Positions 33,508-46,100 of a DNA stretch of 64,000 nucleotides are shown in pieces. Every line of letters begins with the position of its first letter. Positions within the stretch are counted from its first letter, which is position 1. The notes beneath the pieces are model-generated. The model saw only the letters and a program-made list of their open reading frames with translations. It was not told the DNA's origin and did not search any database. Origin of the DNA: Micractinium sp. NFX-FRZ (Eukaryota; Chlorophyta; Trebouxiophyceae; Chlorellales; Chlorellaceae); the NCBI GenBank assembly GCA_029339195.1, contig JAPTJF010000349.1, positions 1 to 64,000 of the forward strand. The letters are read 5' to 3'. The translations under genes and the position numbers were made by a program.

Positions 33508-36500
33508 ATGCACGGACCAAAGTTTAGACACCCACCGATTGCGCTAGCCCCGCTCCTGCTGCTTCTACTCAGCAATTCAAGCGCCAAGACGGCGGCTCCG
33601 ACAATATGGCCACAACCTTCGCTCTTCACCGGCGACTGTGCGGAGCAGCCCCTGAACCTGGGTGGGGCGCAGCTCAGATTGACGGTGGAAGATGGCGATG
33701 CGGAAGCGGCAGAGGTGTACGTGAGGGCGGCCTTTGAGTTGGCACGCCAGGAGTGGGGCTGCGGTGCGGGCGCCGCCGGCAACGGTACAGGTGGGCGGGC
33801 GGGCAGCGGACGGTACCTGTTTCTTTAAGGCAACCTGAGATACAGCGCCTGCAAGCCCTTCCAATGCAGCTGCCAGGCTCTGTGCACAACCAGCGTGCCA
33901 CGGGATCACTCCTCAACGCCACCGCCAGCCGAACACTGCTCCACAGATTGTAGTCGAGTTTTACGCTTGAAGCCTCCTCCCGCTTTGGCCCCTCTGGCGC
34001 CCTCCCCCCTCAGGCCCACTCATCGGCGTCACCATTGCGGATGCCAGCTGCACGGGCCCGGAATGCTACACCGAAGACAGCGACGAGGGCTACCGCCTGG
34101 AGGTGTCAGCTGATGGGGGCGTGTTTATTGAGGCCCCCGCCGTGTTTGGAACCAACTGGGCATTTTCCAGCCTCACAGCCCTGGCAGGCAGCACCTGCCG
34201 GCTGGCCTGCCTGCCCATCGAGGGTGAGCAGGGACAGGCTGCTGGGGGGGCAGCAAGTGCGGGCGGAGCTTTGCTTGGTTTCCGTGGCAGCCTTGCCGGC
34301 AGATGCTTCTGCTGCTGCCAGTGCTGCGTGCCCAGCCTGCCCACCGAGGGCGGGCAGGGGCAGGCTGCTGGGTGGGCACCACGGTACAAGAGCCTGCTGG
34401 TTTGCCTGCTTTGCATCAGTGCACCTGCATCCTGCGCCTGCCTGCCCGCTGCCCCCTCTGCTGCGCCCTGCCCGCCCAACCCGCCCCTGCCCCGCCCCCT
34501 CTGCACCACGGCGCAGTGGAGGACGCGCCCCGCTTCCGGCACCGCGGCCTCATGCTCGACACCGCCCGCAACTGGTTCTCCGTGCCCGACATCAAGAAGA
34601 AAGTGCTGGATCCCATGCACCGTGTGAAGATGAATGTGCTCCACTGGTGGGCGCGCCTGCGGGGGTGTGGCGCTTGGTGTAGCTGTGTGTAACTGCAGGG
34701 GGTAAGGCAAGGGCGGGGCAAACCCTGCAACCGTGCACCCCTGTGGGGATGGGGAAAACCTCAGTGCCCTGCCCATGCAACGAGGGCCGTCTCTGCTGCT
34801 AATGCCGACTCCCAACCACCCCTGCCCCAATACAACGTGGAATGACCCTGCTATCACTCGCCCCAGCCCTGCACCTTGCCCCCTGCCCCTGCCTCCTGCC
34901 TGCAGGCACGTGTGGGACAGCCAGAGCCAGCCGCTGGAGATCAGGAGCAACCCCAGCCTCTGGCTGCCCTACTCTGAGGAGCAGCGGTACACACAGGTGG
35001 GTCAGCAGTACACAGGTGGTAAGGAGGGCGGTGGGTCACAAGATGGGCAGCGTATGCATGGTGAGGGCAGCGGGCCACAAGGGCAGCATGGAGGGTGGGG
35101 TGTCACTCTGTGAGCAGGGGCAGGTGGTGCATATGGGCCACAAGATGGGGACTGGTTGATGGCGGCAGGGGTGGGTGGCAGGGGTGGGTGGCAGGGGGGC
35201 CTGGCAGGGCAGTGCCCTGGGTTGAGCACTGGTGGGATTTGTTGTGCATGCCTGCCTTCTGCCTCCGTTTTGCTACGCTGGCTAGTGCTAAAGGCTTCGG
35301 GTGTGTTGGCCCAATAACGCCCAGCGCTGCAAGACCACGCCCCCTGTATCTGGCCAAAGCAGCGCCTGCCCATGCCTGGCTACAGGAGGACGCTCGCGAC
35401 CTCATCTCCTACGCCTTTGCCAGGGGCATCCGCGTGCTGCCAGAATTTGACATGCCCGGTGGGTGCCTGGGCAGGCGCGCTGGGGCCCTTTGCGCACGAG
35501 CCTGGTCTGCGTAGCTTTGCAGAGCTGTTCATTCACTCTCTGCCTTGCGTGCCACCTCACTCTGTTGGAGAAAATGCCGTATATATAGCCGCTGTGCCAA
35601 GGCTGATCCCTCCCTATTCTCATACATAGATTCAATATGCTTTGCCCAATATGCCTGCCTGCGACCTCCTATCCTCCCCCCGTGGCAGGCCACACCGCCA
35701 TGTTTGCCAAGGCTGACCCCTCACTAGTGGCCTGCCACGAGCACGTGCCCTGGGACGGACAGGGCTGGCCAAATGTGAGCCTGGGCGGGAGCATGGCCCG
35801 GGCTGTGCGGGCGGGCGGGCGGGCAGTCCTGTGCTCTTGCCGCCGTGCTGCGCATGCCGTGCGTGCTGTGCGTGCCGTGCCTGCCTGCCGTGCCTGGCGT
35901 GAGCGCGCCAGCTTGTGCAGCAGAGGGTATGGGTGTTGAGCTGCCCATTCCATGTGCCTGCCCTCCTCACCTGTGCCCCCCTGCAATACCTCCCGGCACC
36001 TGCGCTGAAGGTCATGTGCAACCAGCCCCCCTGGTGAGAGTGACACCCGAGGGCTGCCTGGGCGCTGCCTGGTGTTGACCGCTGTGCATGCCAGCCGCCC
36101 CCGCCTCCCGCCCCTATCCCCGCCCGCTGCTCGTTGATGCTTTGGCCGTGCAAGCACTAGTGCATCCTCAGTGCCGCACTGCCTGTAAATGTGTTACACT
36201 GCCACAGCCCACGGGCATCCCCCCTGTCCCTTTGTGTCTCATCGCCGCCTTTCCAGTCCCAACCACGCCACCCTCTCCCCCTCTCCCTTTCCCCAACCTC
36301 TCTCCTTCTCCCCATCCCACCATCCGCCGCTCCACCTACCACCTGCAGCGGCCAGATCAAGCCAGAGGCGGTGGGTGTGGCCACAGGCGTGCTCCAGGAA
36401 ATGGCGGCCCTCTTCCCGAACAGCGTACTCTCATCCGGCGCCGACGGTGAGCACCTGTACAGGCATCACGCACAGCCGGTGCAGCCTGCACGGTGACCGC

Positions 36501-39500
36501 CTGCACAGGCTTCACCCTGGTGGCCCGGTGCTGTGCGCCCTTGAGGGGATGGGTGCGGGCAGTGGGATGGGTTGGGACTGTGCGTTGCTCCCGCCATGCC
36601 CGCTGCCCTGCCAGACACGGCACCCCCGCCGGCCTGTCCCACCTGTGTGTTGTATTGCATCCCCATTTCTCTGATGCCCACCCCATCCTGCAGAGGTCAA
36701 CTTCAACTGCTGGAACAACGCCACCGTCGTGCCCCAGGACAGCCCAGCCTACCCCGACTTCCAGACAAAGTGGCTCGCCGTGCTGGCCGGGTTCCAGGAG
36801 CGGGTGAGGTCACACACGAATGGTGTGTTTGTTTGCTTGCTTACTTGCCTGGTTAGTTGGTTGGTTGCATGGTTGGTTGCTGGGGGCAGGGGGAGACAGG
36901 GAGTACAATTGGAGCTCCGCCGATGCTGGGGCGGTGCCCATGGTGGCATTGGAGCAGCAGAAGGTGGGGACAGAGGCAGCCCTGGGCGGCACCCTCCCTG
37001 GCTTGGTCTCCACAAGTGTGTGCCTGCAAGGCCGGGCGGCTCGCGACCCTTCTGTTCCACTCACTCGACCCCGAACAGGATGACCTGTGCCTTTCCTGCC
37101 TTCCATCCTGGCAAACGTCGCCACAGAGATGACTGGCCCCTGGCCCTGACCCTCCCATCTGCTGCAGGTGGCCGCCACCCTGGCTGCCGCCAACAAGACC
37201 ATGGCGGTGTGGGACGAGTCGTTTGGGGACTGGGACTTCTCGGGGACGGCCGCCCTGCCCCAGGTACATAGTATGTGGATTTCGTTTGTTTGTTTTCGTT
37301 CACATTTTTCACTTACATTTTTTTAATATTCTCTGGTGACACCTGCCCCTGCTGCCAGTGGCTGCAGCCCCTGTTGGCTGCCAGCCGCACCGCTTTGGGC
37401 TGCTTACAGCGTTCTTTTCATCCTCCTGATCCGGCAACCATCTTCCCTACTGCCTTCACCTGCTGCTTCCCCTCTGCAGGGCAGTGTGCTGTACGTGTGG
37501 AACCATCCGGAGCTGGCGGCTGCCATGACAGACGCAGGGTGCGCTGCGCTGGCTTGGGGGGAGGGGGTGCTTGCCAGCTGGCAGCCACGCTTTGGTGCCG
37601 CCGGGCATGCTGTGCTGGCACACCGCGCTGCCCTCCTCACATGCATCTTGTTGCGACTATGAAAGCCAGCAATGGTCACTGGTTGCGTGCACGGTCATTT
37701 TATGGGGTTTCCAATTGGTTAACCAATCAATCAATCAATCAATTGAGCGATGAACTGGTTGCCTTGCTGGTATGTGCCCGTGTGCCGTGTGCAGGTACAG
37801 GGTGGTGCTCTCCCCCTGGCGCCAGTGGTGAGCGCACGCGGAGCATGATCATCAGAAAGCATGTCCATAGCATGCAGAGCACACGCCGTGCATGATCAGA
37901 GGGCACTTCCAATGCCTGCCTGCCTGCCCGCCTGCCTGTGCAAGGGACGCACATTTTCGCCGCGCTTGCTTCAGCGCTCGCCCAGCAGTAGCAGGCGGAC
38001 ATGTGCTGCCAGGGGGGGACACTTGTGCTGCCACCCTTGTGCATGGCATTGCGCACCGCTCCGTGCCCTCCTCGCCGAGCAACCCTTCTCACCCCGCTTT
38101 GCTGCCGCCGCCACGCCCCTTCCCTCCTCCTTGCTTTCTTGCCAGGTACCTGGACTGTGGCCTGGAGACCCAGAGCAGCAAGGAGGGCTTCAATTGGTGA
38201 GGCTGGGAGGTGCTTTAGCGGCTCACTGATGCCCTCCTGCCTGCCTGCCTGCCCTGCCCTGGTGCGACACACCGTTCTGTCTACTGGATGCACACCCGCG
38301 AGGGTGCTGTGCTGCCCTATGCGCCCCGCAGGTGCTCCCCGCTCAACACCTGGACCGTCATCTACGAGACAGATCCTCTACAGACATTCAATGAGACCAG
38401 CGGCGATGTAGAACTGCTGCTGGGAGGTGAGGCATGGAGGGTGGGGCCCCTCTGGGTGCCGCGAGGGGTGCGAAACAGGTGTGTTGAGGTTACCGTGCGG
38501 TGTGCAGTGGGCGAGGGTGTGGGACGCATGTGAACTGGGAGATGGTGGGGCACACGCAGAATGGGGCGGGGGTTCAGTGCGGGTGCAGTGGGGATGGTGG
38601 TGTGGTGAAGAACGCGGCACCACGCAGACAAGGCTCCCCACTGGTGCCGTGCCAGCAACCGACCATGCTTTCCCTGCGCTGAACTGCGCTGCGCCATCAC
38701 TGCCCCCTGTGCCCTGCAGGCGAGGTGGCCCTGTGGAGCGAGCACCTGCGGCCGGCGATCCTGGACTATGTGGTGTGGCCCCGGGCGGCTGCCCTGGCTG
38801 AGAAGCTGTGGAGCCGCGCGGAGGACACCAAGGCAAGTCCCTTTGGGGGCAGGCAGCTGGGCAGCTAGGCAGCCACCTCTCGCCATTTTTGCAGTTGGGC
38901 GGGTGCACTGGGAAGTGAGATGATGGCTGCACATGAGGGGGCTGGCTGGCGGGCTGGCGGGCATGCTGCGCTGTCGCTTGCCGTGCCCAGCGCGCCTCTC
39001 CAGAGCTCCCTGCCTGGCCAGTTGCACGCGCTCCTCCCATCCGACAAGTTGTGAAAAGTCAGAAGTAAGTACCCTCTCCTGCCGCCTCTGTCCCGCCCCG
39101 CCCCCACCCTGCAGCGCGCGGCAGCGGCGGAGGGGCGGCTGCAGCGGCTGATGAAGCAGCTGCAGCTGGCGGGCCTGCGCATGTCGCCCCTCGACTGGCA
39201 GGGCACCAATCTGCGCTACGAGCTGCTGCCGCAGGCGAGCGTGTAGGGGGTGTGGCAGGATCTCCCTCTCTCCTTCTTTGTTGTATGTACCAGGACCAAA
39301 CCTTGCAGCCCTCTTCACTCTTTGGCACATCCAAGCGCCAGGCGGCTCTCCTCTGCCACCAGGGCGTTGCCCACTGCCGATCTTGGCCGCTGCGCAGCCC
39401 TGCCGCGCCAGCTGACAGCCGTCCCCTCTGCTCCTGCCGTGCAGTGGTGCGACACCGCGCCGCCGCAGCTGGACAGCGCTGGCGTCGACTACTGCGCCGC

Positions 39501-39564
39501 CGCTGAGGCGTACGCGGGTGTGCCCCTGACGTTTGAGAACCTGATTGACACCAGCGAGGTCTGA
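33508..39564 (+). CDS. GH20 beta-N-acetylhexosaminidase
   Basis: Seventeen exons chain in frame to about 596 aa. The enzyme removes terminal GlcNAc/GalNAc from glycans, typically in vacuole or secreted space. The start at 33508 gives a signal peptide (IALAPLLLLLLSNSSA) followed by WPQP, the usual mature N-terminus. Family landmarks in order are FRHRGLMLDTARNWF, VKMNVLHWHVWDSQSQPLE, ARGIRVLPEFDMPGHTAMFA, GADEVNFNCWNN with the catalytic Asp-Glu pair split across exons 36349-36446 and 36694-36803, KTMAVWDESF, VLYVWN, NTWTVIYETDP and EVALWSEHLRP. The residue before SGADEV that is normally His is Ser here. Exon 36011-36033 is only 23 bases. The intron after 38832 starts GC rather than GT, and the one after 39234 may as well; an alternative there uses a GT donor nine bases on or stops at 39246. 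Confidence 0.9.
34337..34375 (+). repeat. Ghost copy of GH20 exon 2 end and donor region
   Basis: CTGCCCA(T/C)CGAGGG, the exon end, plus the first intron bases (a CAGGCTGCTGGG stretch) recur 126 bases after the real junction at 34223. The donor GT has changed to GC in the copy. Confidence 0.85.
35583..35626 (+). repeat. Ghost copy of GH20 exon 6 interior
   Basis: GCCAAGGCTGA(T/C)CCCTC occurs at 35596 and in the true exon at 35706 (FAKADPS), 110 bases apart. The copy is surrounded by non-coding sequence. Confidence 0.85.
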
Positions 39565-40119
39565 GCTGGCACTAAGGATAAAGAGAGAGAGAGAGAGGGT
39601 GCGAGCATAACCAGAGCAGCAGCCGCTACACTGTCGTGGGTGCCGTAGTTGTACCGGCGTCTTGATTCTTAACTGATTCCAACCACATTGCTCATCTAAT
39701 TCCGGTCACCTTGTATCAGATCCCTGTCAATATCTGTTCTCTCTTCCCAATCACACGCATCATCTGCCCAGGCACACTCCATGCTGTGCATGAACGACTG
39801 TTTGCAGAGGCACTGACTAGCCTTGCACTGTCAGGCAGTGCGGTTGCTAGGGCCTCCTCTCCTTAGCAGTGTGTGTTGCCGCCTGCTTACAGGAGCACAG
39901 TCAATGCATGCCAGGCCTTATTGTGGTAAACACAAGTAGCAGACACGAGACATTTGGATAGAAAGAAGAGCTTGGGGTCGGGGCAGCCACACCGAAAGGC
40001 GCCCCCCAACTATGGCACAACGGCCTGGGCCAGGCTGCGAGCCCGAGTTACTATCTATGCTGTAGAGAACGACGAGCCGCCACGCCGGCGTGCCAGCACG
40101 TGCCCCGCCTGCTTGACTA
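39565..40119. other. Convergent 3' region, GH20 / F-box gene
   Basis: This spacer holds a GA microsatellite at 39582-39597 just after the GH20 stop and, on the minus strand, a TGTAA motif at 39887-39891 that would serve the F-box-like gene 230 bases beyond its stop. The sequence is less GC-rich than the exons. No gene is seen. Confidence 0.5.
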
Positions 40120-43100
40120 CTAGCGCGTGGCGGGCGCCGCATCGGCCCCGAGGCGCAGCGCAGGCGCCGGGCTGGCGGCCTCCCGCCTCATCAGCACGAG
40201 CGTCTCCTGGTCCCTGAACATCGACCGCTGCAGCTTGGCCTCCCACACAGCCGCCCAGTGGCTCGAGTTGATGTAGTCCTTCAGCTCGGAGCCGCTGCAG
40301 CTGTGCAGGGTGTCAACGCCCGGCGGCTGGGCGCCGGCGCCGGCGCCGGCGTCGCGCACGGCCGCGCCGCCCACCACCGCCGGCTCCTGCTGGTGACGGC
40401 TTGCTGGGCCTGCGCCAGTGGGCGCTGGGCCCTCCTCGTGCTCCTGCTGCTGCTGCTGCTGCTGCGGCTGCTGCTGCTGTGCCTCCTGCTGCTGCTGCGG
40501 AGCCACCTGCTCCCCCGCCCCCTCGCCGCCGCCGGACGTGGCCGGCACGGCATGGAAGCGCAGGGCGCGGGCGTTGAGGCGCAGCGTGCGCAGCACGCCG
40601 CCCCCCGCCCCCGCCAGCAGCTGAAGCAGGTCCTCCGGGCAGCTGCCTGCATAGACCACCGTCAGCTCCCCGGCGTGCACAGACAGAGTGCCGGCTGCGC
40701 TGAACAGGGCCTCGTGGCGGATCGTCACATCCGACAGCCGGTCGTCCGGCATGGCCCACGGCTGCAGCGGTGGCGGCAGGCAGTGGTGGCACGCAAAGGC
40801 GTGTTGGTTAGTTCCAGGAGTCACCGGTGCGGCAAACTGAGACGCAGCAGCAGCAGCAGCAGCAAGGGCTGGCTGGCATGCAGGCAGGGCCGGCGGTTGG
40901 CGCCTACGGCAGGCAGGCGCCAGGACAACAGAAGCCCCTCCGCTAGCCCAGGCAAACAGGCAGCAGAAGCGACGGGTGGTGTCCCACCGGCAGGGGGAGA
41001 CGGCTGCAAGGGCGCGAGAAAGTGGCGCGGCACGTGATGCCACCTTCTGACAATGGCCCCCTTGCCTCTCACCTGCGCAAAGTCCATCAGCCCCGGCTGC
41101 TGCTGCTGCTGCTGCTGCATCAACGGCCCCTGCTGGATGGCCACAGGCGCCACAGGCACCGCCGCCTGGGGCTGCACCATGATCCAGCCGCCGCCCATGC
41201 CGCCGCCGCCGCCGCCGCCGCCAACCTGCGGGCAGGCAGGCAGGCAGGCAGGCAGCTGGAGGGTCGGCACCATACATATATGCTGTGGAGAATGCACCGG
41301 GGCTCATGCACCTCAAAATGCTAAACAAAAAGCAGCGCACCAGCACGCATCCGCACTGGCGGCAGCAAGCCCGCGCTCGCCGCCAACACATCGCCCCGCC
41401 GCACCTAGCCCGCACACCGCCCCCTGCGGCGCCAACCTCACCCCCACCCTCACACCTGCGGCGGCAGTACCTCCACCCCCCACCCTCACACCTGCGGCGG
41501 CAGCAGCGCGTCCTCCTCATCCTCGCTGTCCCCACCGTCCTCCAACAGCTCCGGCATCTCGTCATCATCACCATCCAGCAGCGGGGGCAGCACATCCTCC
41601 ACGCCCGCCTCCCCCTGGCCCTCGCCGCCACCGCCGGGCGCCGCCGGGGGCAGCGGCGGCGGCGGCGGTGGCGGGAGCATGGCGGGCGCGGCCACGAAGT
41701 GCTGCACCTGGGCGCCGTGCACCTGCCCGTTGAACAGGCCCACGAGGTTGCCGGGGAAGACAACCAGGTTCTGGTGCTGCTGGGCGCCCATCGGCTGCTG
41801 CTGCTGCTGCTGCTGCAGCTGGGCACCCATTGGCTGCTGCTGCTGCTGCTGCAGCTGCTGCTGCGGCACTCCCTGGGCTGCCACATCCGCACCCGCAGCG
41901 TGCTGCTGCTGCTGCTGCTGGGGTGCCGCTCCCGCTGCAGGCGCGGCAAGGGCAAGTCCCCCAAGCTGCTGCTGCTGCTGCTGCACCTGCTGCTGCTGCT
42001 GCATCAGCTGCATGGCTTGGGCCACACCCTGCTGCTGCTGCTGCTGCACCTGCTGCTGCTGCTGCTGCATTAGCTGCATTGCGTGGGCCAGCCCCTGCTG
42101 CTGCTGCTGCTGCTCGTGCTGCTGTGCCGCGGCGGCCTCTGCGGCGGCGGCCGCCGCTGCCGCCGCCGCCGCCGCGTGCTGCTGCAGCGCGGCTGCGAGC
42201 GCCCCTGGGAGCAGCAGCGGCTGGCCGCCAGGGGCGCCGCCACCCTGCAGCGGGTTCTGCACCCCGCCCTGAATGGCGTGTGGCGGCGCATACGCCATGC
42301 GCAGCGTGAGGGAGCAGCCGGGGCCAAAGCCGCCGGGCGGCAGCTGCAGCGTGTCTGGCGTGAGCTGCCCGCTGGGCGGCTGCAGCGCCGACATGTGCAC
42401 GCTCGCGGGGCGCGCGCGCAGGTGGCTGAAGTCGGCGCAGGCAAAGCGGGAGAGGACGAGGTTGCTGAGCTGGCGCACGCCGGCCAGCCAGCGGGTGCGG
42501 AAGTGGCGCTGAGTCAGCTGCGCGCCCAGCGGCGGCGTCAGGCGCAGGCTGCTCAGCTGCGCCGGCCCCAGAGGCACCGCGGGCTCGCTGGACCAAGTGC
42601 CCTGCAGGCTGTGCAGTGCTGCAGGCAGGCACACAGGAGGGCAGGGGGGCAGACGAGGTCTGTGCGGGTAGCAGCAGGCTCACTTGGGGAGTGCCTGGTG
42701 CTGGCCCTTAAGGGTTCCCATGGCAGCACCCCCCACCAGGCAGCACCAGGCAGCACCCTGCAGTAACCCCAGCTAGACCTGGTGCACCACCCGTACTGAA
42801 AAGAACATTTCCAACTGCGGCCCGCCGCCTAATACGGAGCCTACGCCCGCTCTCACCCGCGTATGGCGCCAGGTCCAGCTGCCCAGACACCTCCAGGTGC
42901 TGCAGCTGGCGCAGGAGGCCGCCGTTGCGCTGCGCAAAGGCGGGGCAGTTGAGCACCGCCACGGCGTCGCTCAGCGAGACGGGCCCAAACTGGATGGAGG
43001 TGGCCAGGGCGTGGCGCTGCAGAAAGTCGAGCTGCAGCAGCGGGGGGAAGCGGGGGGAGGGCAGGGTGGTGAGAGGGCAAAGCAAAGGGTGGTGGGGGAG

Positions 43101-46100
43101 CACGGGAGGTGGGAGGTGGCCAGGGTGCGGAACCGCTGTGGCAGTGGAGCTGCAGAGGGGGAGAGAGGGCGTGGCAGGACGGGCGGGGGCGACAGAAGGC
43201 AAGGACGAGGCCAATGGCGTTCCCCAAGCACCTCGGTGCAAGCCGTCCGCAGGCTGTGCCGTGCTGTGCCGTGCTGTGCTGTGGGTGCCGCCCGCGCATG
43301 CACCCTGCACCCTGGCAGCTGCCCCGCACCCACCTGCTCCGTGTTGAGCGGCGCTGCAAAGGAGAAGGCCATGGGCTCGGCCCGCCGCCGCGTGATGCGC
43401 ATGAAGGCGCGGAAGGCGCCCACCTGGAGGGACACAGGAGGACACAGGGAGTGGGGCAGAGAATAGAACACATTAAAAGCAAGAAGGGTCTCAGCCAGGA
43501 ATAAATTGAAAAAAAAAAAAACATTCCCACCTGGAGGACACAGGGAGCGGGGCAGAGGCATTGGCAACGCATCATTGTTTGGGCAGAGGCAGGGGGGGGC
43601 GGGGGCACAGTGAGCGGGCCGGGCGATGCATACGGGTTGTGTTCAACACATCCATCAGAGTTGGGCAGAGGCATTGGCAACAAACCATTGCTTGGGAAGT
43701 GGCAGGGGGGGTTGACACAGTGGGTGGGGCCATTGCGGGCCGGGCGATGCCCACAAGCATATTCGCCACACTCAGCAGTACAGTCGCATTCTGGCGGGCA
43801 TCACCAGCAGCACGCCCCGCGCTAGCCGCACCCATCGCCAGCATGCGCTGCCCCACTTGCAGCGCTCTGGAAGTGGCGCGCCAGCACCCACCAGTACCGG
43901 CCCCACATGCCCTTGGCACCACCACCGCCAGCCTGCCCAACAGTTGAGCTCACCGCCAGCATGCGCTGCTCCACGTGCAGGCTCTGGAAGTGGCGGGCCA
44001 GCACCACGGTGGCCAGCTGCTCGTGCTGCACCAGCCCGCCCAGCCCGTCGTTGTTGGCCAGGTCAAACGTGTCTGCAGGGGTGGGTGTAGGCGTGGTGTG
44101 GGGGTGGGGGGCGGGTGGGCAGTGGTGGGTGACTTGGGTCGTGAGACACAGTGTGGTGGGCAGCAGGGTCGAGAGGGGGGGGGGGGGGGGGCGCGCTTGC
44201 GTTGGGCATGCTTGACAGAATGCGTGCACTGTGTGTGGGTGCGAGTTTGTGGGTCGAATATGCGGAAGGGGCGCGTTTTTGAGCACGCATTAATGGTTGG
44301 GGCAAACGGCAGGGCTCGGTACAGGCAGCTGCTTGCGAGCATGAAGCACGCGCGCGTGCACGCGCACACAGGCATTCACAAACACACATGCGAACCCCCC
44401 ACGAGCACCCACCGTGCACTGGCTGGAAGACGAAGAAGCGTGTGGCGGTGACTTCCACTGCCTCCAGCGCGCTGCCCAGCATGAACTGCATGGCATGACA
44501 TGGGGGGCGGGAGGCAGCATGGCGCAGCGTGGCGCTGGGTGAGTTCCTTGGGTGGTTCCCAGGTGGTGCGTCCAGCACAGCGCAGCATGGCGCAGCGTGG
44601 GTTGGGCCCCAGTATGTGCCTCGAAAATGGGGAAGCTGCGGCACAGGGCAGGACGCAAACGGCCAGCGGCCCGCGCAGCCCGAGGGCGCGTGGCACAGCG
44701 CAGCGCAGCATGCGGCAGACTGTCCACTGTCACCGCGCCTGGCGCGCTGCTCGGCACCCCTACCCCCACTCGTTCACCCTCATCCATCCACCCCCTCAAA
44801 CCTGAGCAAAGCGTGCTGTCAGTTCGTCCACGTCCGCCCAGGGCGCCCCCCGCCGCAGCGGCAGGCCCAGGTAGGCCCGGCGGGCGGCCACGCGCAGCGA
44901 GGCGCAGCGCGCCAGGCAGGCTGCAGGCAGGCAGAGGGGGCGCTGGGCCGCCAGGGCCAGCTCGTCTAGCTGGCAGGCGTCGGGCAGCTCAAAGTAGACG
45001 GTGGCAAAAGAGGCGGCGCTGGGGGCCCACTGCGGGAGGGCAGGGGGGTGGAAAGCAGGGCGCAGGAGGGGCGAGGAGGGGTGAGGAGGGGTGAGGGGCA
45101 GCAGGGGAGTGGCAGACGGGCAGTTGTGTGTCACGGCACAGATGCCGGCGATTTGAGTCGAGGCAGACCCACGGCCAGCTACACAACAGGTGCACCACCC
45201 ACCCAGGGGAGGGGCCATAACAGAATGCAAGCAGGGACAGCACCCCCCTGCCCCCAGCAGCAAGCAAAGTGCCCCATCAACGAGAGTCAGGCCAGCCAAG
45301 CGCGCAGCATGCAACTACACACAGCAGGCGCAGCACCCACCTGCAGGTCGAGGCGGCGCACGGTGGGCGGCAGCCCCGCGGTGGAGTACTCGCCATACCC
45401 CGCGGCTGCCACCTCCCGCAGGCACGGAAGGCCATGCAGGATGCCCAGCTTGCACACCTCGCTGCAGGGAGGTGAGGAGGAGGAGGGGGGCCAGGGAGGG
45501 GGCGAGGCCTTCAACAATGGAGGAGGGTGGCGGTGAGGGCGCCGGAGAGCGGGCAGAATGTTCAGGTTGCACACCTCGCAGCAGGGGAGGGCAGGAAGGG
45601 GGCGGGGCGTTCAACAGGAAGGTGGCAATGACAGCGCCTGAGAGTGCAGGATTTCCTTGCAAGCCCTTGCTGCCAGGGGGGCCGGAAGGGCAGGGGGTCG
45701 GGACGGGGCGGGTGTGAGGGTCATGCAGGTATCAGGCGGGGTGAAAAGGCACCAAGAGGTGCTGAAGCTGAAGCGCAGGCCTGTGCCGGGCCGCAAGCAG
45801 GGCGCAGGGCGCAGCCAGAGGCAAGACAGCAAGCTGGGCACGTTGGGGCAGCTTGGCGTGAGAGCAAGGCGGTCGCCAGGATGCGGGGGCAAGGGTGCAG
45901 GCAGGCAAGTGCGGCGGCTGTGCAAAGCATGCCGGGCAGCTGGCGTGAGCACCCACCTGGCGGCGCCGCTCATGCTGACCCGCTCCAGCGCCTCAAAGGG
46001 TGTCAGGTACAGGATGCCATCCCGCGGGTGCACCCCGCTCAACACGCTGCAGGGCGGGAGGACGGGGGTGGGCGTACGGTGGGAGGCAGGCAGACCATTC

